A DNA stretch of 64,000 nucleotides from Anabaena minutissima FACHB-250 (GCF_014697125.1 NZ_JACJRG010000008.1:147831-211830), one strand, 5' to 3'. Positions 45,943 to 57,494 are shown, counted from the stretch's first letter. Program-made: numbers and translations. Notes: generated from the letters alone by a model not told the origin.

Positions 45943-48165
45943 ATGGGGCGATTTGAGAAGCGACCAGACAACCCACGAGTCCGAGGCGACATATCCAGAG
46001 CAGCAGAATCAGCTCTATTGGCTGTTGTTGAGGATTTAGAAAACCTCCAACAAACTGTACTTAAATCCTTACAAGAAGATGTTAAACGGCTACAAGGCGA
46101 GAAAGAACGTTTAGCCGATGAAATTCATCAATTAGTCGAAGAAAAAGAACATTTACAAGAAGTTAGGCGGATTACGGAACAACAAGTATTAATCCGTCAG
46201 TTATCAGAAGCTTTAGCCAAGCACATCTGTTCACAACTGCAATCATCACTAGCGAAAATAGCTAGCCAAACAGAGAATCAAATTGCTGCACTCAAGTCAG
46301 CCCAAAGTAGCAACATTGTCGCTGGAAACCAAGAGCCAGCAGAAAAAATGCTTGGTAGTTTGGATGATAACTTGACGATCGCCTTTAATTCCCTTCAACA
46401 AGAACTCAAGAACTATCAAAGTAATCTGTCCCAACAGCTGTCTCGGATGTACAGCCAACAGCAGCAAGGGGAAGCCATTTTAGAGGATTTCATCAGTCAA
46501 CTGCGTGGGGATCTAACAAAAACGATTCAAGAAACCTCACAATTAGTAGCTAAGTCATCTCCATCTACAGTATTACAGCCTCCCGAAATTCAACCTTCCA
46601 ATACTGCCAAAGTGGTGAATTTATCTCCACCGACAGTATTACAACCGCCGGAAGTCCAATCTCCCGCTTCCTTCCAAACACCTCCATCCGTAGAACAAGT
46701 TCCTCAGATTCAGGCTCAATCAGTTTCTCCCGTTACAGAAAAACCCTCTGTACCCCCACAGTCAACACCAATTAGAGTCCCACCAGCAGCACCAAAAACT
46801 GCTGAATCAACAGCCTTACCGCCTGAACCGATTTCTGTTTTACAGCCGGAAATATCTGAGGCTGAGATCACCTCAAGGGAAATCAAATCTCCACCACCTG
46901 AACCAGTTTCGGTTTTGCGTCCAGAGATATCGGTGACTAAGATTACATCACCACCACCAGAAAAACTGACTGAATCGATTTTTCCACCCAAACCTGAATC
47001 TTCCGCAACCAAAGGGAAAGGCAAAGAGCCAATCTCTGTAATCCAAAATGACAATCCGTCTTCACAATCTGCGTCAGCATCTAAGCGGGGATCACTATCT
47101 CCCACCAATAAATCCCGCAGTTCCTCTAACTTATCACCAGTCCAGATTGGCTTCTTGTTAATAGTTGCATCTGCTGTCATGTCATCGCTGTACAACGTAG
47201 CCATCAAGGGGATGTTTTATAAAACTTCTCAAACCTCTGCTGTGTTGGAAATAGCAGGTTTAATTTCGCCGACTGTGGGAAATATTATGTTAATTCTCAC
47301 TTTGCGGTTGATGGTGGTAGTACCACTAATGATGCTTTTAGCTCCCATGATGCACCCCCAAGTATGGGAAGACTTACAAAGTCTCAAGGAGTCCCTAGGG
47401 AAAAAATCTGGTGCTACTCGTGGTAAACGACAAAGTGGTGTGCAGTTAATCATTGCTAGCGGCTGCTTTCTGTTTTTATCGCAAGTTTTGATTTACTTTG
47501 CTATCGGTCAAGTTGCTACTGGCACAGCGATCGCTCTATTCTTTGTTTACCCCGTTGTTGTTAGCATTTTATCTTGGTTCTTGTTGCGCGATCGCCCTAG
47601 TGGATTTCGCTCCATCTCCCTCGCCGCAATTTTCTGCGGTGAATTACTAGTTTTTGGTGGTACTCTCATTACTGCTGGTGTGACTGGAAATAATTCATTG
47701 GGTGGGATCACCGCAATTCTCGCAGGAGTAGCTTTTGCTTGTTACTTACTCTTAACGCGAGCCTCTGCTACTAAAATACATCCAGTCTCTTTGACCTTCG
47801 TGAACTTCGCCACCATGTTGGCTTTAAGTTTTATCTTTTTGATGTTGCCTTTACCCAATAATTGGAGTTTGACCGTTGACCCATCTAAGGTACTAGAAAT
47901 TGTTTTAAGTGCTGCGATTTTGGGTGTCTTGACCCTTGTAGGGTATGTATGCAATCACTTGGGAGTTAGCAAATTAGGCGCGCCGCGATCGGCAATTATT
48001 GGCGCAGGTGTACCTATTTTAACTGTAATTTTTGCTGGCTTAGTTCTGCAAGAAACTTTAAACATTGTCCAGATTTTGGGAGTGTTATGCGTTACTTTTG
48101 GCGCAGCCGCTTTCAGCTTTGGCAAAACTAGAAATCCCAACCCATCATCCAGTAGTGAAAATTGA
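45943..48165 (+). CDS. EamA/DMT-type transporter with long coiled-coil N-terminus
   Basis: Residues about 20-200 form a charged coiled coil (LQEDVKRLQGEKERLADEIH). About 200-390 is a proline/serine/glutamate-rich linker with repeated PPEP.SVL units. About 395-730 has ten membrane helices with two EamA-like halves, as in DMT-superfamily metabolite exporters (the second half ends with GVPILTVIFAGLVLQE). The fusion is unusual: DMT proteins are normally about 300 residues. The soluble half may anchor the transporter to a partner or an oligomer. The substrate is unknown. hetR follows 1.19 kb downstream on the same strand and is separately promoted. Confidence 0.85.
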   Translation: MGRFEKRPDNPRVRGDISRAAESALLAVVEDLENLQQTVLKSLQEDVKRLQGEKERLADEIHQLVEEKEHLQEVRRITEQQVLIRQLSEALAKHICSQLQSSLAKIASQTENQIAALKSAQSSNIVAGNQEPAEKMLGSLDDNLTIAFNSLQQELKNYQSNLSQQLSRMYSQQQQGEAILEDFISQLRGDLTKTIQETSQLVAKSSPSTVLQPPEIQPSNTAKVVNLSPPTVLQPPEVQSPASFQTPPSVEQVPQIQAQSVSPVTEKPSVPPQSTPIRVPPAAPKTAESTALPPEPISVLQPEISEAEITSREIKSPPPEPVSVLRPEISVTKITSPPPEKLTESIFPPKPESSATKGKGKEPISVIQNDNPSSQSASASKRGSLSPTNKSRSSSNLSPVQIGFLLIVASAVMSSLYNVAIKGMFYKTSQTSAVLEIAGLISPTVGNIMLILTLRLMVVVPLMMLLAPMMHPQVWEDLQSLKESLGKKSGATRGKRQSGVQLIIASGCFLFLSQVLIYFAIGQVATGTAIALFFVYPVVVSILSWFLLRDRPSGFRSISLAAIFCGELLVFGGTLITAGVTGNNSLGGITAILAGVAFACYLLLTRASATKIHPVSLTFVNFATMLALSFIFLMLPLPNNWSLTVDPSKVLEIVLSAAILGVLTLVGYVCNHLGVSKLGAPRSAIIGAGVPILTVIFAGLVLQETLNIVQILGVLCVTFGAAAFSFGKTRNPNPSSSSEN

Positions 48166-50254
<2,089 letters not shown>

Positions 50255-50760
50255 GCACGAACCAAAGCAAGTGATTTTTTTAACCAACCTAACAATCAGT
50301 AACACAACAAACAGTCCCAGAAGTCACAAACGAGCATCTGCATAGCAGCTATAAGCAGATTGTGCTAGCTATTAGCCAAAAAGCAACATCTGATTAAGGT
50401 ATATTTGCTGAACTAGCAGATGGCTATCGTCTGTGTATATGTTGGGTTTTAACTATCATATTGGTTAAGCAAATTAGTCCGAGAAGGCAAAAGAAACAGC
50501 CTTGACATATCAAACAATTTGTGAATTACGTTCGCTGTGCCGTACTAGCGTTCTATGGTTTAGACGTAAAAAAATATTAGCCCAACTCCACTAAATCCTT
50601 GTTTAAGGAAGAGCTGCAATTCATCGGGTTGCTTCTAATAATATATAACTTCAGTCAATGCCAATAGTCCAAAGTAGATGCTGAAAAATCAAGCTTCTTT
50701 GGACTATTGACAGCCTCAACTAGAAATCTCAGATACTTGTGTAAGTCCTGAGCTTATCTA
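50255..50760. other. 0.5-kb gap after hetR with a strong stem-loop
   Basis: CAATAGTCCAAAG (50662-50674) pairs perfectly with CTTTGGACTATTG (50697-50709), a 13-bp stem with a 22-base loop, between two convergent genes. No T run follows on either side, so it is not a classical terminator. A GTGTAAGTCCTGAG repeat fragment lies at about 50739. The rest shows nothing recognisable. Confidence 0.6.
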
Positions 50761-51327
50761 TTAGTTGGTAGGACTTTCAGGAATTGGTTCACTCTCCAAG
50801 TTAGGATTGAATATTGTGGGTGGTTGGAGTGGTGAAGTCGATGTAGGTACAAAACCACTAATGCGATCGCTACCATCAATACAAGTATTTAATGCTTGAT
50901 TAGGCTCAATCTTAATCTGACTACGCAAACCTATTACACACTGAGCAAAGCGTTCTGGTAATAAACTGCGCCCACAGTAATTTAACGCATCTGGATTAAT
51001 TGTTTCCTGAGTATTTTTGCTCACTGAAACTACACAGGTGGCTAATTCCTTTGGCCGTCTTGCTTGTCTACAACCAGGTAGGGCATCAGTAGCACTAATA
51101 TCTGTGCGCTTGTCAATAAAAACCACACACGCAGATAAGTCTGTTGGACGCAAAGCCGTAGCGCAAGCCTCAGAGGTTGCTTGTTCACTCACACCCACAC
51201 TTAAAAGTCTGCCTGCACAGGCGCGATAATCATTGTCAGCAGCTATGCTAGGGACACTCATCCCTACACAGCCACCTACAGCCAAAACTGGTGCTATCAG
51301 CCGAATTAGACGAGTTTTAAAGGTCAT
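50761..51327 (-). CDS. Exported cysteine-repeat protein, unknown function
   Basis: I do not recognise this family. The likely start is the ATG at 51327 (MTFKTRLIRLIAP); an ATG six codons upstream, at 51345, is also open. A signal peptide runs to about IAAD. The mature protein has three to four degenerate repeats of roughly 36 residues of the form dALxxCrxarrPxxLaxCVvxi, each with a pair of cysteines, e.g. around ALRPTDLSACVVFI and ARRPKELATCVVSV. The tail is proline/serine-rich. Paired cysteines in an exported protein suggest disulphides and a surface or periplasmic role. It converges on hetR, but nothing links them functionally. Confidence 0.75.
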   Translation of the reverse strand: MTFKTRLIRLIAPVLAVGGCVGMSVPSIAADNDYRACAGRLLSVGVSEQATSEACATALRPTDLSACVVFIDKRTDISATDALPGCRQARRPKELATCVVSVSKNTQETINPDALNYCGRSLLPERFAQCVIGLRSQIKIEPNQALNTCIDGSDRISGFVPTSTSPLQPPTIFNPNLESEPIPESPTN

Positions 51328-51699
51328 TTTTGATTTTCTCCCCACTAACCTTTGTTATGCACATTACCGTTCTTCAAACACCCAAAGTTATGCTAACTCA
51401 AATGTGCAACAAATCTTTTGCAAATCAGGCAAAACCAAAGAACAGGAAGAAAAATCTTTGAAAAAGACAAAAAATGTAGAGGTGCAGGGGAGCAGTCGCT
51501 GATAGCGTTCCCACAGGGTGGAGCAGAGGAGTAGGGTAGCAGAGGTTATTCAATTTTGAATTTTGAATTTATATGCCCCATCCCTAAAAGAAGATAAATT
51601 TTTAGCGATTCAATGAAATCATTTTTGCATTTCTGAATAGCTGGTATTTATAATAGTATGTCTGAGTAAAATTTAAACAGGATTAGATTAAGGAAACTC
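51328..51699. other. Intergenic region upstream of rpsD
   Basis: A short CAATTTTGAATTTTGAATTT heptamer repeat lies at about 51550-51569. The region holds the promoters of the divergent cysteine-repeat gene and rpsD. AAGGAAA before the rpsD ATG is a fair ribosome-binding site. Nothing else is evident. Confidence 0.45.
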
Positions 51700-52308
51700 A
51701 TGTCCCGATACAGAGGGCCACGCCTTAGAATTGTACGTCGCTTAGGCGAATTGCCAGGATTAACTCGTAAGAGCGCAAGACGCGCCTATCCGCCAGGTCA
51801 GCATGGTCAGAATCGCAAGAAGCGTTCTGAATATGCTGTCCGTTTAGAAGAAAAGCAAAAGCTGCGTTGTAACTACGGTGTGACTGAAAAGCAGCTATTA
51901 CGTTATGTCCGTAAAGCTAGACGAGTAACTGGTTCTACTGGACAAGTGTTATTGCAACTGCTAGAAATGCGCTTGGATAATACAGTTTTCCGCTTGGGTA
52001 TGGCCCCTACCATCCCAGCCGCGCGCCAGTTGGTAAACCACGGTCATGTCACCGTTAATGGTCGTGTGGTGAATATCGCCAGTTACCAAACTCGTCCCGG
52101 AGAAGTTGTTGCTGTCAGAGACAGAGCGCAATCACGCAAGCTGGTGGAAGCTAACTTGCAATATCCCGGTTTGGCAAATCTTCCTAACCACTTAGAGTTT
52201 GATAAAAACAAATTAGTTGGTAAAGTGAACAGTGTCATTGAACGGGAATGGGTGGCACTACAAGTTAACGAACTGCTAGTCGTGGAATACTACTCACGTC
52301 AAGCTTAG
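51700..52308 (+). CDS. rpsD: 30S ribosomal protein S4
   Basis: S4 is a primary 16S rRNA-binding protein. The start [20 protein letters not shown] and the following [14 protein letters not shown] are typical of cyanobacterial and plastid S4, and the S4 RNA-binding domain is seen in [20 protein letters not shown] and [14 protein letters not shown]. The length of 202 residues is normal. AAGGAAA lies six bases upstream of the ATG. It stands alone, outside the large ribosomal operon, as is usual in cyanobacteria. A heptamer repeat follows the stop. Confidence 0.98.
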   Translation: MSRYRGPRLRIVRRLGELPGLTRKSARRAYPPGQHGQNRKKRSEYAVRLEEKQKLRCNYGVTEKQLLRYVRKARRVTGSTGQVLLQLLEMRLDNTVFRLGMAPTIPAARQLVNHGHVTVNGRVVNIASYQTRPGEVVAVRDRAQSRKLVEANLQYPGLANLPNHLEFDKNKLVGKVNSVIEREWVALQVNELLVVEYYSRQA

Positions 52309-52312
52309 GACA

Positions 52313-52348
52313 GTGCTGAGTGCTGAGTGCTGAGTGCTGAGTGCTGAC
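52313..52348. repeat. Heptamer tandem repeat GTGCTGA
   Basis: Five consecutive GTGCTGA units, the last degenerate. It lies between convergent rpsD and moaA and is followed by CTCACAACTCAGAACTCA, which is partly complementary. It is the same repeat as at 8521-8690. Confidence 0.85.
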
Positions 52349-52398
52349 TGTTTAAAGTCCTATCACTCACAACTCAGAACTCATTGCTCAAGAGTGAC

Positions 52399-53385
52399 TT
52401 ATCCTCCAATTTGTGACATGGTACGGCTGTAATTACCTGTAGTACCAGAGTCGCGTCCTTTAAAGTTAATTTCTGGCTTGATTGCCAATAAGTTTCTTAC
52501 CTGTTCTTGCAATTTATGGGTACTGACACCAGAACGGAGAGCAGTTTTTAAGTCCATTTGACCAGTTTCATTTAATAAACACGGTCTGAGCCAACCATCT
52601 GCACTCAAACGCATCCGGTTACACCGATCGCAAAAACATTCTGACATTTGACTAATAAATCCCAATGTCCCCTTCGCGCCGGGAATTTGAAAGACATCCG
52701 CAGGGCCAGCGCCACTAACTTGAGATTCTGTCAATCCCCAACGATCGCGGATTTGTTGCCGCAATTCGCCTGAAGATATCCAACCGCGATCGCTAAATAA
52801 ATCGCCGTTACCAATGGGCATAAACTCAATAAAACGGACGTGCCACTGTTTATCAATAGTTAAAGCCGCTAAATCCAAAATTTCATGGTCATTAACCCCA
52901 GGAATTACCACTACATTTAACTTCAAAGGGTCAAAACCAACACGATAAGCCGCTTGAATCCCATCCCAAACCTGTTGCCAGCGAGAACGTCCACGAGAGC
53001 CAATAATTTGGTCAAAAATATCGGTATCAAGGGAATCTAAGCTAATATTAATGCGTCGCAAACCAGAATCATAGAGATTCTGCGCTATCGGAGCTAGTAA
53101 AAAGCCGTTGGTAGTCATGGCGAGGTCTTGAGTTTGGGGTAAAGACGCGATCGCTCTGACCAAATCCGCCACACGAGGACGCAGTAACGGTTCACCCCCT
53201 GTCAACCGAAAACGAGTAAAACCGACAGGAATAAAAACTTCTTGAACTAAAGTGAGCAATTCCTCATCAGTAAGTAGCTGTTGCTTGAGGATATAGTCTA
53301 GCTCTGACCCCTCTGGCATACAATACTGGCAACGAAAATTGCAGCGATCTATTAAACTAATGCGGAGGTAGTCTACCTGGTTCAT
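52399..53385 (-). CDS. moaA: GTP 3',8-cyclase MoaA (molybdenum cofactor synthesis)
   Basis: MoaA is a radical-SAM enzyme that starts molybdopterin synthesis from GTP. The SAM cluster cysteines are C15, C19 and C22 in [14 protein letters not shown]. The second cluster is seen in [20 protein letters not shown] near residue 255. TGGEPLLR near residue 63 is the usual SAM-binding motif. At 328 residues the length is right. MoaA activity also needs the C-terminal GG; this protein ends SQIGG, consistent with an active enzyme. No other mo- genes are nearby. Confidence 0.97.
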   Translation of the reverse strand: MNQVDYLRISLIDRCNFRCQYCMPEGSELDYILKQQLLTDEELLTLVQEVFIPVGFTRFRLTGGEPLLRPRVADLVRAIASLPQTQDLAMTTNGFLLAPIAQNLYDSGLRRINISLDSLDTDIFDQIIGSRGRSRWQQVWDGIQAAYRVGFDPLKLNVVVIPGVNDHEILDLAALTIDKQWHVRFIEFMPIGNGDLFSDRGWISSGELRQQIRDRWGLTESQVSGAGPADVFQIPGAKGTLGFISQMSECFCDRCNRMRLSADGWLRPCLLNETGQMDLKTALRSGVSTHKLQEQVRNLLAIKPEINFKGRDSGTTGNYSRTMSQIGG

Positions 53386-53470
53386 GTTGGGTTTTTCTTT
53401 CTATTGTGCGCGATCGTTAACTCTCTCTTAGAGCAACAGAAATAAGTGCTTTTGCTTTTGACTTTTTTCT

Positions 53471-53791
53471 TCATAAGATTAGGCCGCTTTGCTCATCTTG
53501 CATCGAGGCAAGATGAATAACTACGCGCTGATTGAGAGCGTAAGCTATTTTCTGTAGCATTGAAAGAGAGTGTCCCTCATAATCAGCATCTTCCAAACGT
53601 GCAATCACAGGTTGTTTTGTACCAACAAGTTCAGCAAGCTGTTTCTGTGTTAACCCTGCTTTCCTTCTGGCTTCATAAATCAGCTGTGCCACTTCTGCAT
53701 TGATAGAGGCTTCCTCCACCATTGCCTCAAGCTCAGGGTCACGGCTAGTCATTTTGTCAATGATTTTTATAGCATCGCTATTCTTCGCCAT
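53471..53791 (-). CDS. HTH XRE-family antitoxin, HigA-like
   Basis: A 106-residue XRE protein. The helix-turn-helix is RRKAGLTQKQLAELVGTKQ with QPVIARLEDADY as its continuation (about residues 42-75). The N-terminal 40 residues are acidic/charged (DPELEAMVEEASINAEVAQL). Its ATG lies 14 bases inside the toxin gene, so translation is coupled. HigA-type antitoxins repress their own promoter and neutralise the toxin. In this pair the toxin gene comes first, as in higBA. Partner specificity was not tested. Confidence 0.85.
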   Translation of the reverse strand: MAKNSDAIKIIDKMTSRDPELEAMVEEASINAEVAQLIYEARRKAGLTQKQLAELVGTKQPVIARLEDADYEGHSLSMLQKIAYALNQRVVIHLASMQDEQSGLIL

Positions 53792-54176
53792 CTTCTTGAT
53801 CCTCTACATAGGTATGAACGTCTGGATTATCTTCAAATAAACGCTTTCGCTCTATAGCCCGTTCAATTTCAATTGGTCGTACAGCTGCTTCTTCTTTCGT
53901 AATAGCGTGTCCAAGAATTGCCACATTTTGCCCATGAAAGAAGTACAGGATACGGTATTGCACACGCATATGCTTTGCCCGAAGTTCATATATACCATCA
54001 TGTAGGTAATCGGCAGTAGGGCGACGGAGTTCATATCCTGATGCCGCAAGTTGTTTGATGCGAGCAACGCAGTTTGCATAGCCTTTGCGGTCTTCTTTCA
54101 ACAGTTCCGTTAGCCATTGAAGAACAGGAACTTCCCCGTCCTCTTCCTGATAGAAAACAACACGGGTTTCCGGCAC
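53778..54176 (-). CDS. RelE/HigB-superfamily toxin (phage Gp49-like)
   Basis: A 132-residue protein of the Gp49/HigB type. The toxin fold is suggested by LQWLTELLKEDRKGYANCVARIKQL, then LHDGIYELRAKHMRVQYRILYFFHGQNVAILGHAITKE. In related toxins an arginine/lysine-rich strand cuts ribosome-bound mRNA. The C-terminal 30 residues are acidic and are probably an extension. The antitoxin overlaps by 14 bases. Upstream is a divergent promoter region of only 66 bases before the next gene. Toxicity is inferred from family and operon structure. Confidence 0.82.
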   Translation of the reverse strand: MPETRVVFYQEEDGEVPVLQWLTELLKEDRKGYANCVARIKQLAASGYELRRPTADYLHDGIYELRAKHMRVQYRILYFFHGQNVAILGHAITKEEAAVRPIEIERAIERKRLFEDNPDVHTYVEDQEDGEE

Positions 54177-54242
54177 AGTCTACCTTCAAATATATCAATA
54201 TTGTTATATTACGACAACTGAACAAACGAGACACGCACTATT

Positions 54243-55283
54243 CTATGACTGATTCCTCATCAACCGTTGCACACTCACTAACGCGCGGTTTAACTCATAA
54301 TTCCGTTTTTGGGGATTTTGTAAATACCCTTGCTGTTCTTCCTCAATCATTTGCACATCTTGCACAACCAAACCGTCGAGTAACTTTTGGGCTGCACCAA
54401 ATAAGCTATCTTTAATAAACCGCCGAAACCATACCGGCAATTTGTGTAATCGCCAAAAAGCGTTTAATGAGGTGAAATGAATTAAATAAGCTTTGGTGTG
54501 CGTTTCACTCACCGGACATAACAAACAATAAATTTTAAAATCCTTTCCTAGTGTAGACACCCAATGGGGATAAATGTAACTTACATCTAGGGGTTCAGGA
54601 TGTAAGCGTCGGAGTGCAGGGAAGAATAACTGCGAAATAGACCAAATTTTATCTATCTTGTAATAACTTTGGGCTTGATAATGAGCATCTACACGGTGAT
54701 CATCTTCATCAATGTCTTGGAGTGTTGCTTCTGCCCAAGCTTGTAAATCCTGATGCAAGTGTCCGTGATACATATCCATCAGGTTTTCAATCAGATAAGA
54801 ATAATGAGCCTGACAATTAATCACTGACACTGTAGCGATATAGTTTAAATGATCCCACTCTGGTAAGCCTAGAGGCTCGACAATTGGTTCTTGATCTCCG
54901 GGAAATAACCAAATGAAACCGTCTTGTTCTTTGACTGGGTAACGCCGAATTTTGCAATTAGGGAGTTTCTGATTTTCGGCTAAGTAAGGAACTGCTGCAC
55001 ATTCACCTTGATGATTGAAACGCCAACCATGATAGGCGCATTCTAATTCATCGTTGATGACTTGTCCGTGGCTGAGTTTAACTTGTCGGTGGGGACAACG
55101 GTCTTCTAGAGCGTGAATTTGTCCTTGACTGTCTCTATAAAGTGCGATCGCCTGATGCCAAATTATAATTCCCAATGATTTATTTGTAACTTCATTAGTA
55201 CGTGCAACCACATACCAGTGATTAGGGTTAATTCCCAACTGACGGACATCACGACTTTGCACAACTTCAGACAGAGAGGACAT
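54243..55283 (-). CDS. Rieske-type aromatic oxygenase (second PaO/VanA-like)
   Basis: The Rieske 2Fe-2S ligands are in EDRCPHR and ECAYHGWRF, about residues 60-90. The mononuclear iron site is ENLMDMYHGHLHQDL. The C-terminus lacks the membrane helices of the other Rieske gene in this window. These enzymes oxidise aromatic or terpenoid rings with an external reductase. The open frame goes to a GTG at 55334, but MYKSMSSLSEVV at 55295 or MSSLSEVV at 55283 fits better; I take 55283. The length is then 346 residues. The substrate is unknown. Confidence 0.85.
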   Translation of the reverse strand: MSSLSEVVQSRDVRQLGINPNHWYVVARTNEVTNKSLGIIIWHQAIALYRDSQGQIHALEDRCPHRQVKLSHGQVINDELECAYHGWRFNHQGECAAVPYLAENQKLPNCKIRRYPVKEQDGFIWLFPGDQEPIVEPLGLPEWDHLNYIATVSVINCQAHYSYLIENLMDMYHGHLHQDLQAWAEATLQDIDEDDHRVDAHYQAQSYYKIDKIWSISQLFFPALRRLHPEPLDVSYIYPHWVSTLGKDFKIYCLLCPVSETHTKAYLIHFTSLNAFWRLHKLPVWFRRFIKDSLFGAAQKLLDGLVVQDVQMIEEEQQGYLQNPQKRNYELNRALVSVQRLMRNQS

Positions 55284-55503
55284 AGATTTATACATCCTTG
55301 GCAGCGTTAGATGAATAATTGCTACACCCTTCACTGATGACAGGTGCAGTCAAAGACATATTACAAGCAATTTTTCCAAAATGAAACCTAATACTTCTTG
55401 CCGTACCGTTCAGACTCGCCCTTCAAGAATTCAACCTAATTTGACTTACAGGCTATAAAGTATGTGTAGATAAAACAATGAGTATATTGAGAGAAAAATC
55501 TGT

Positions 55504-55980
55504 ATGACAAGCTACCAAGAAACCTTAACTAGCAAAGAGACTTTAGAGGAACTAGTGGAAACAAACAGCATTAACCATATCGAAGTCATTGAGAACGTCA
55601 TTGACTCCTTAGAGCAAGATGATAGCGCAATGGTCAGCCACTCCCCAGAAGGTGGTTATCTGTGGAAATTTAAATATGGCAGTGTGGAAGTATTCGTCCA
55701 ACTGACTGGAACAACTGATGAAGACACGATCACAGTTTGGTCGGCGGTACTCCCGTTACCTGCTAAAGATGAACCTAAATTGATGCGTCAACTATTAGAA
55801 ATGAACTGCTCCAGTACCTTTGAAGCTCGCTTTGGTATTATTGATAACAAAGTAGTAGTTATTTCTACCCGCACCTTAGCAGAGTTATCGCCTGGGGAAG
55901 TTTCGCGGCTAATTACTGTTGTGGCGACGATCGCAGATGACAATGATGAAGCCTTACAATCTGAATTTGGTGCAGCTTAG
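55504..55980 (+). CDS. YbjN domain-containing protein
   Basis: The 158-residue protein has the YbjN (Tir-chaperone-like) fold pattern: an alpha/beta sheet with WKFKYGSVEVFVQLTG, then LPLPAKDEPKLMRQLLEMNC and ARFGIIDNKVVVIS. In cyanobacteria these small acidic proteins are common, and a general role in protein folding or sensory regulation has been proposed but not shown. The lipoate ligase gene begins 17 bases after its stop, so the two are likely co-transcribed. It starts MTSYQETLTS; no strong ribosome-binding site is visible. Confidence 0.8.
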   Translation: MTSYQETLTSKETLEELVETNSINHIEVIENVIDSLEQDDSAMVSHSPEGGYLWKFKYGSVEVFVQLTGTTDEDTITVWSAVLPLPAKDEPKLMRQLLEMNCSSTFEARFGIIDNKVVVISTRTLAELSPGEVSRLITVVATIADDNDEALQSEFGAA

Positions 55981-55997
55981 ATAGTTCGGAATTTGCA

Positions 55998-56717
55998 ATG
56001 GGTAACAAGCAGGTTTGGCGACTAATTCCTTTTTTAGCAGCTTCTGGTAGTGTGCAGATGGCGATTGACCGATGGTTATTACAGCAACACCTATCAGGAA
56101 ATTATCCTTCAACTCTCAGATTTTATACATGGTCGCCACCCGCTATTTCCCTTGGTTATCATCAACGACAATATCCTGAACACTGGCAAAATCTGACTTG
56201 GAAAGGTCAAACATTAGATTTAGTGCGCCGTCCTACAGGTGGTAGGGCAGTGTTACACCAAGGGGATTTAACTTATACTGTTATCACCTCTGGATTAGTT
56301 GGGAATCGTCTCGATAATTATCAGCAGATTTGCGAATTTTTGATTACTGGATGGAGAGCGATCGGCATTCAATTAGACTATGGTACAGCCGGACGCGGGT
56401 ACATTCATAACCCCAACTGTTTTGGGACGGCTACAGGTGCAGATTTAGTTTTACCAGATGGAGCAAAATTGATTGGTAGCGCGCAATTAAGACGAGGTGG
56501 CGCAATTTTGCAACACGGTTCTATGCGTTTGCAACCAGATGCAGAATTATTTACTCAAGTATTTGGTGGAGAATCTTTTCAGCCTGTGCAATTGTCCCCA
56601 AGCTTGAGTATAGACACGATTATGACTGCTTTGACTAATGCGGCTAGGGATTGCTTTGATATAGAGATTCAAGTGCAATCCCTGTGTCTATCCGAGTGGG
56701 ATGAGATTTTAAGCTAA
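55998..56717 (+). CDS. Lipoate-protein ligase A family protein
   Basis: The 239-residue protein has the biotin/lipoate ligase fold motifs RRPTGGRAVLHQGDLTYT and the lysine loop GAKLIGSAQLRR. These attach lipoyl or octanoyl groups to E2 and GcvH proteins. It is similar to the LplA N-terminal domain but short, lacking the accessory domain, like LipM-type octanoyltransferases. The exact reaction is therefore uncertain. It follows ybjN by 17 bases on the same strand and converges on the YdcF-like gene across a heptamer repeat. Confidence 0.85.
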   Translation: MGNKQVWRLIPFLAASGSVQMAIDRWLLQQHLSGNYPSTLRFYTWSPPAISLGYHQRQYPEHWQNLTWKGQTLDLVRRPTGGRAVLHQGDLTYTVITSGLVGNRLDNYQQICEFLITGWRAIGIQLDYGTAGRGYIHNPNCFGTATGADLVLPDGAKLIGSAQLRRGGAILQHGSMRLQPDAELFTQVFGGESFQPVQLSPSLSIDTIMTALTNAARDCFDIEIQVQSLCLSEWDEILS

Positions 56718-56774
56718 ATGAAAATTGGGGCGTAAATACAGTTGGTATTGTTTTCTCCTACTTCCCCTGCTTTA

Positions 56775-56805
56775 CCTGTCACCTGTCACCTGTCACTTGT
56801 CACCT
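56775..56805. repeat. Heptamer tandem repeat CCTGTCA
   Basis: Four tandem CCTGTCA units (one with a C-to-T change) lie between convergent lplA-like and ydcF-like genes and run into the last codons of the latter. Confidence 0.8.
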
Positions 56806-57494
56806 AAATTCCCCTGCCGTTCACACTTAAAACCTTGACTTTGCCACGCCTGCATATCCACGTCACTGAGTTTAGTGACATTTGAGCATTGTGGCTGAAT
56901 GATTTGGCTCAAAACTGCCCACAAGAGACTACGTGTGATATCTAGTGTAGTTTTTAACAAAGACTCTTGATTACCGGGAATACCTGTTTCCTGAACAACC
57001 TCAACCTCCACCCACATACCATGAGATCCAAACAGAATCTGTGACATCCATTGAGCGCGTGGTAAGTGAGTAGGGGAAGTAATTAGTTTGACCTTATTTA
57101 CCCCCCATCGCTTTAAAATCGGAATTCCATAGTAGAAATTTTCAAAGGTGGATTTAGCACACTTTTCTAACCAAACATTTTGTAAATCTGCCGTTTCTCG
57201 TTGAAAAATTAGCCATATACAGGGGTCTTTAGAACCCTGAGAAATTAAAATGGGAATTTGTGGATATTGTTTAGCTGTTTGGGCAATATAAATTTCACGG
57301 CGAATACTACCACCAAGGACAAAAAAGGCATCTACTGGCTGGGAAAAAGCTAGAAATAGGTTTATAGTTACGAGAATTAGCCAACCCCCAAACAAGAAGC
57401 ATAAACCCCAGCTAATCTTTTGTAACAAATGCAACCATCTGCGAAATTTTTTCCCACCAGGAATTGATGAATTTTTGGTAAAGTTGTGTCTCAT
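56793..57494 (-). CDS. YdcF/SanA-like DUF218 membrane protein
   Basis: A 233-residue protein with an N-terminal membrane helix (about residues 28-50), then the DUF218 alpha/beta domain: DAFFVLGGSI, ILISQGS, ENFYYGIPILKRWGVNKVKLITSPTHLPRA. DUF218 proteins such as YdcF and SanA are linked to envelope integrity; E. coli YdcF binds S-adenosylmethionine. The C-terminal IIQPQCSNVTKLSD tail is specific to cyanobacteria. The substrate is unknown. Downstream is a heptamer repeat. Confidence 0.82.
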   Translation of the reverse strand: MRHNFTKNSSIPGGKKFRRWLHLLQKISWGLCFLFGGWLILVTINLFLAFSQPVDAFFVLGGSIRREIYIAQTAKQYPQIPILISQGSKDPCIWLIFQRETADLQNVWLEKCAKSTFENFYYGIPILKRWGVNKVKLITSPTHLPRAQWMSQILFGSHGMWVEVEVVQETGIPGNQESLLKTTLDITRSLLWAVLSQIIQPQCSNVTKLSDVDMQAWQSQGFKCERQGNLGDK

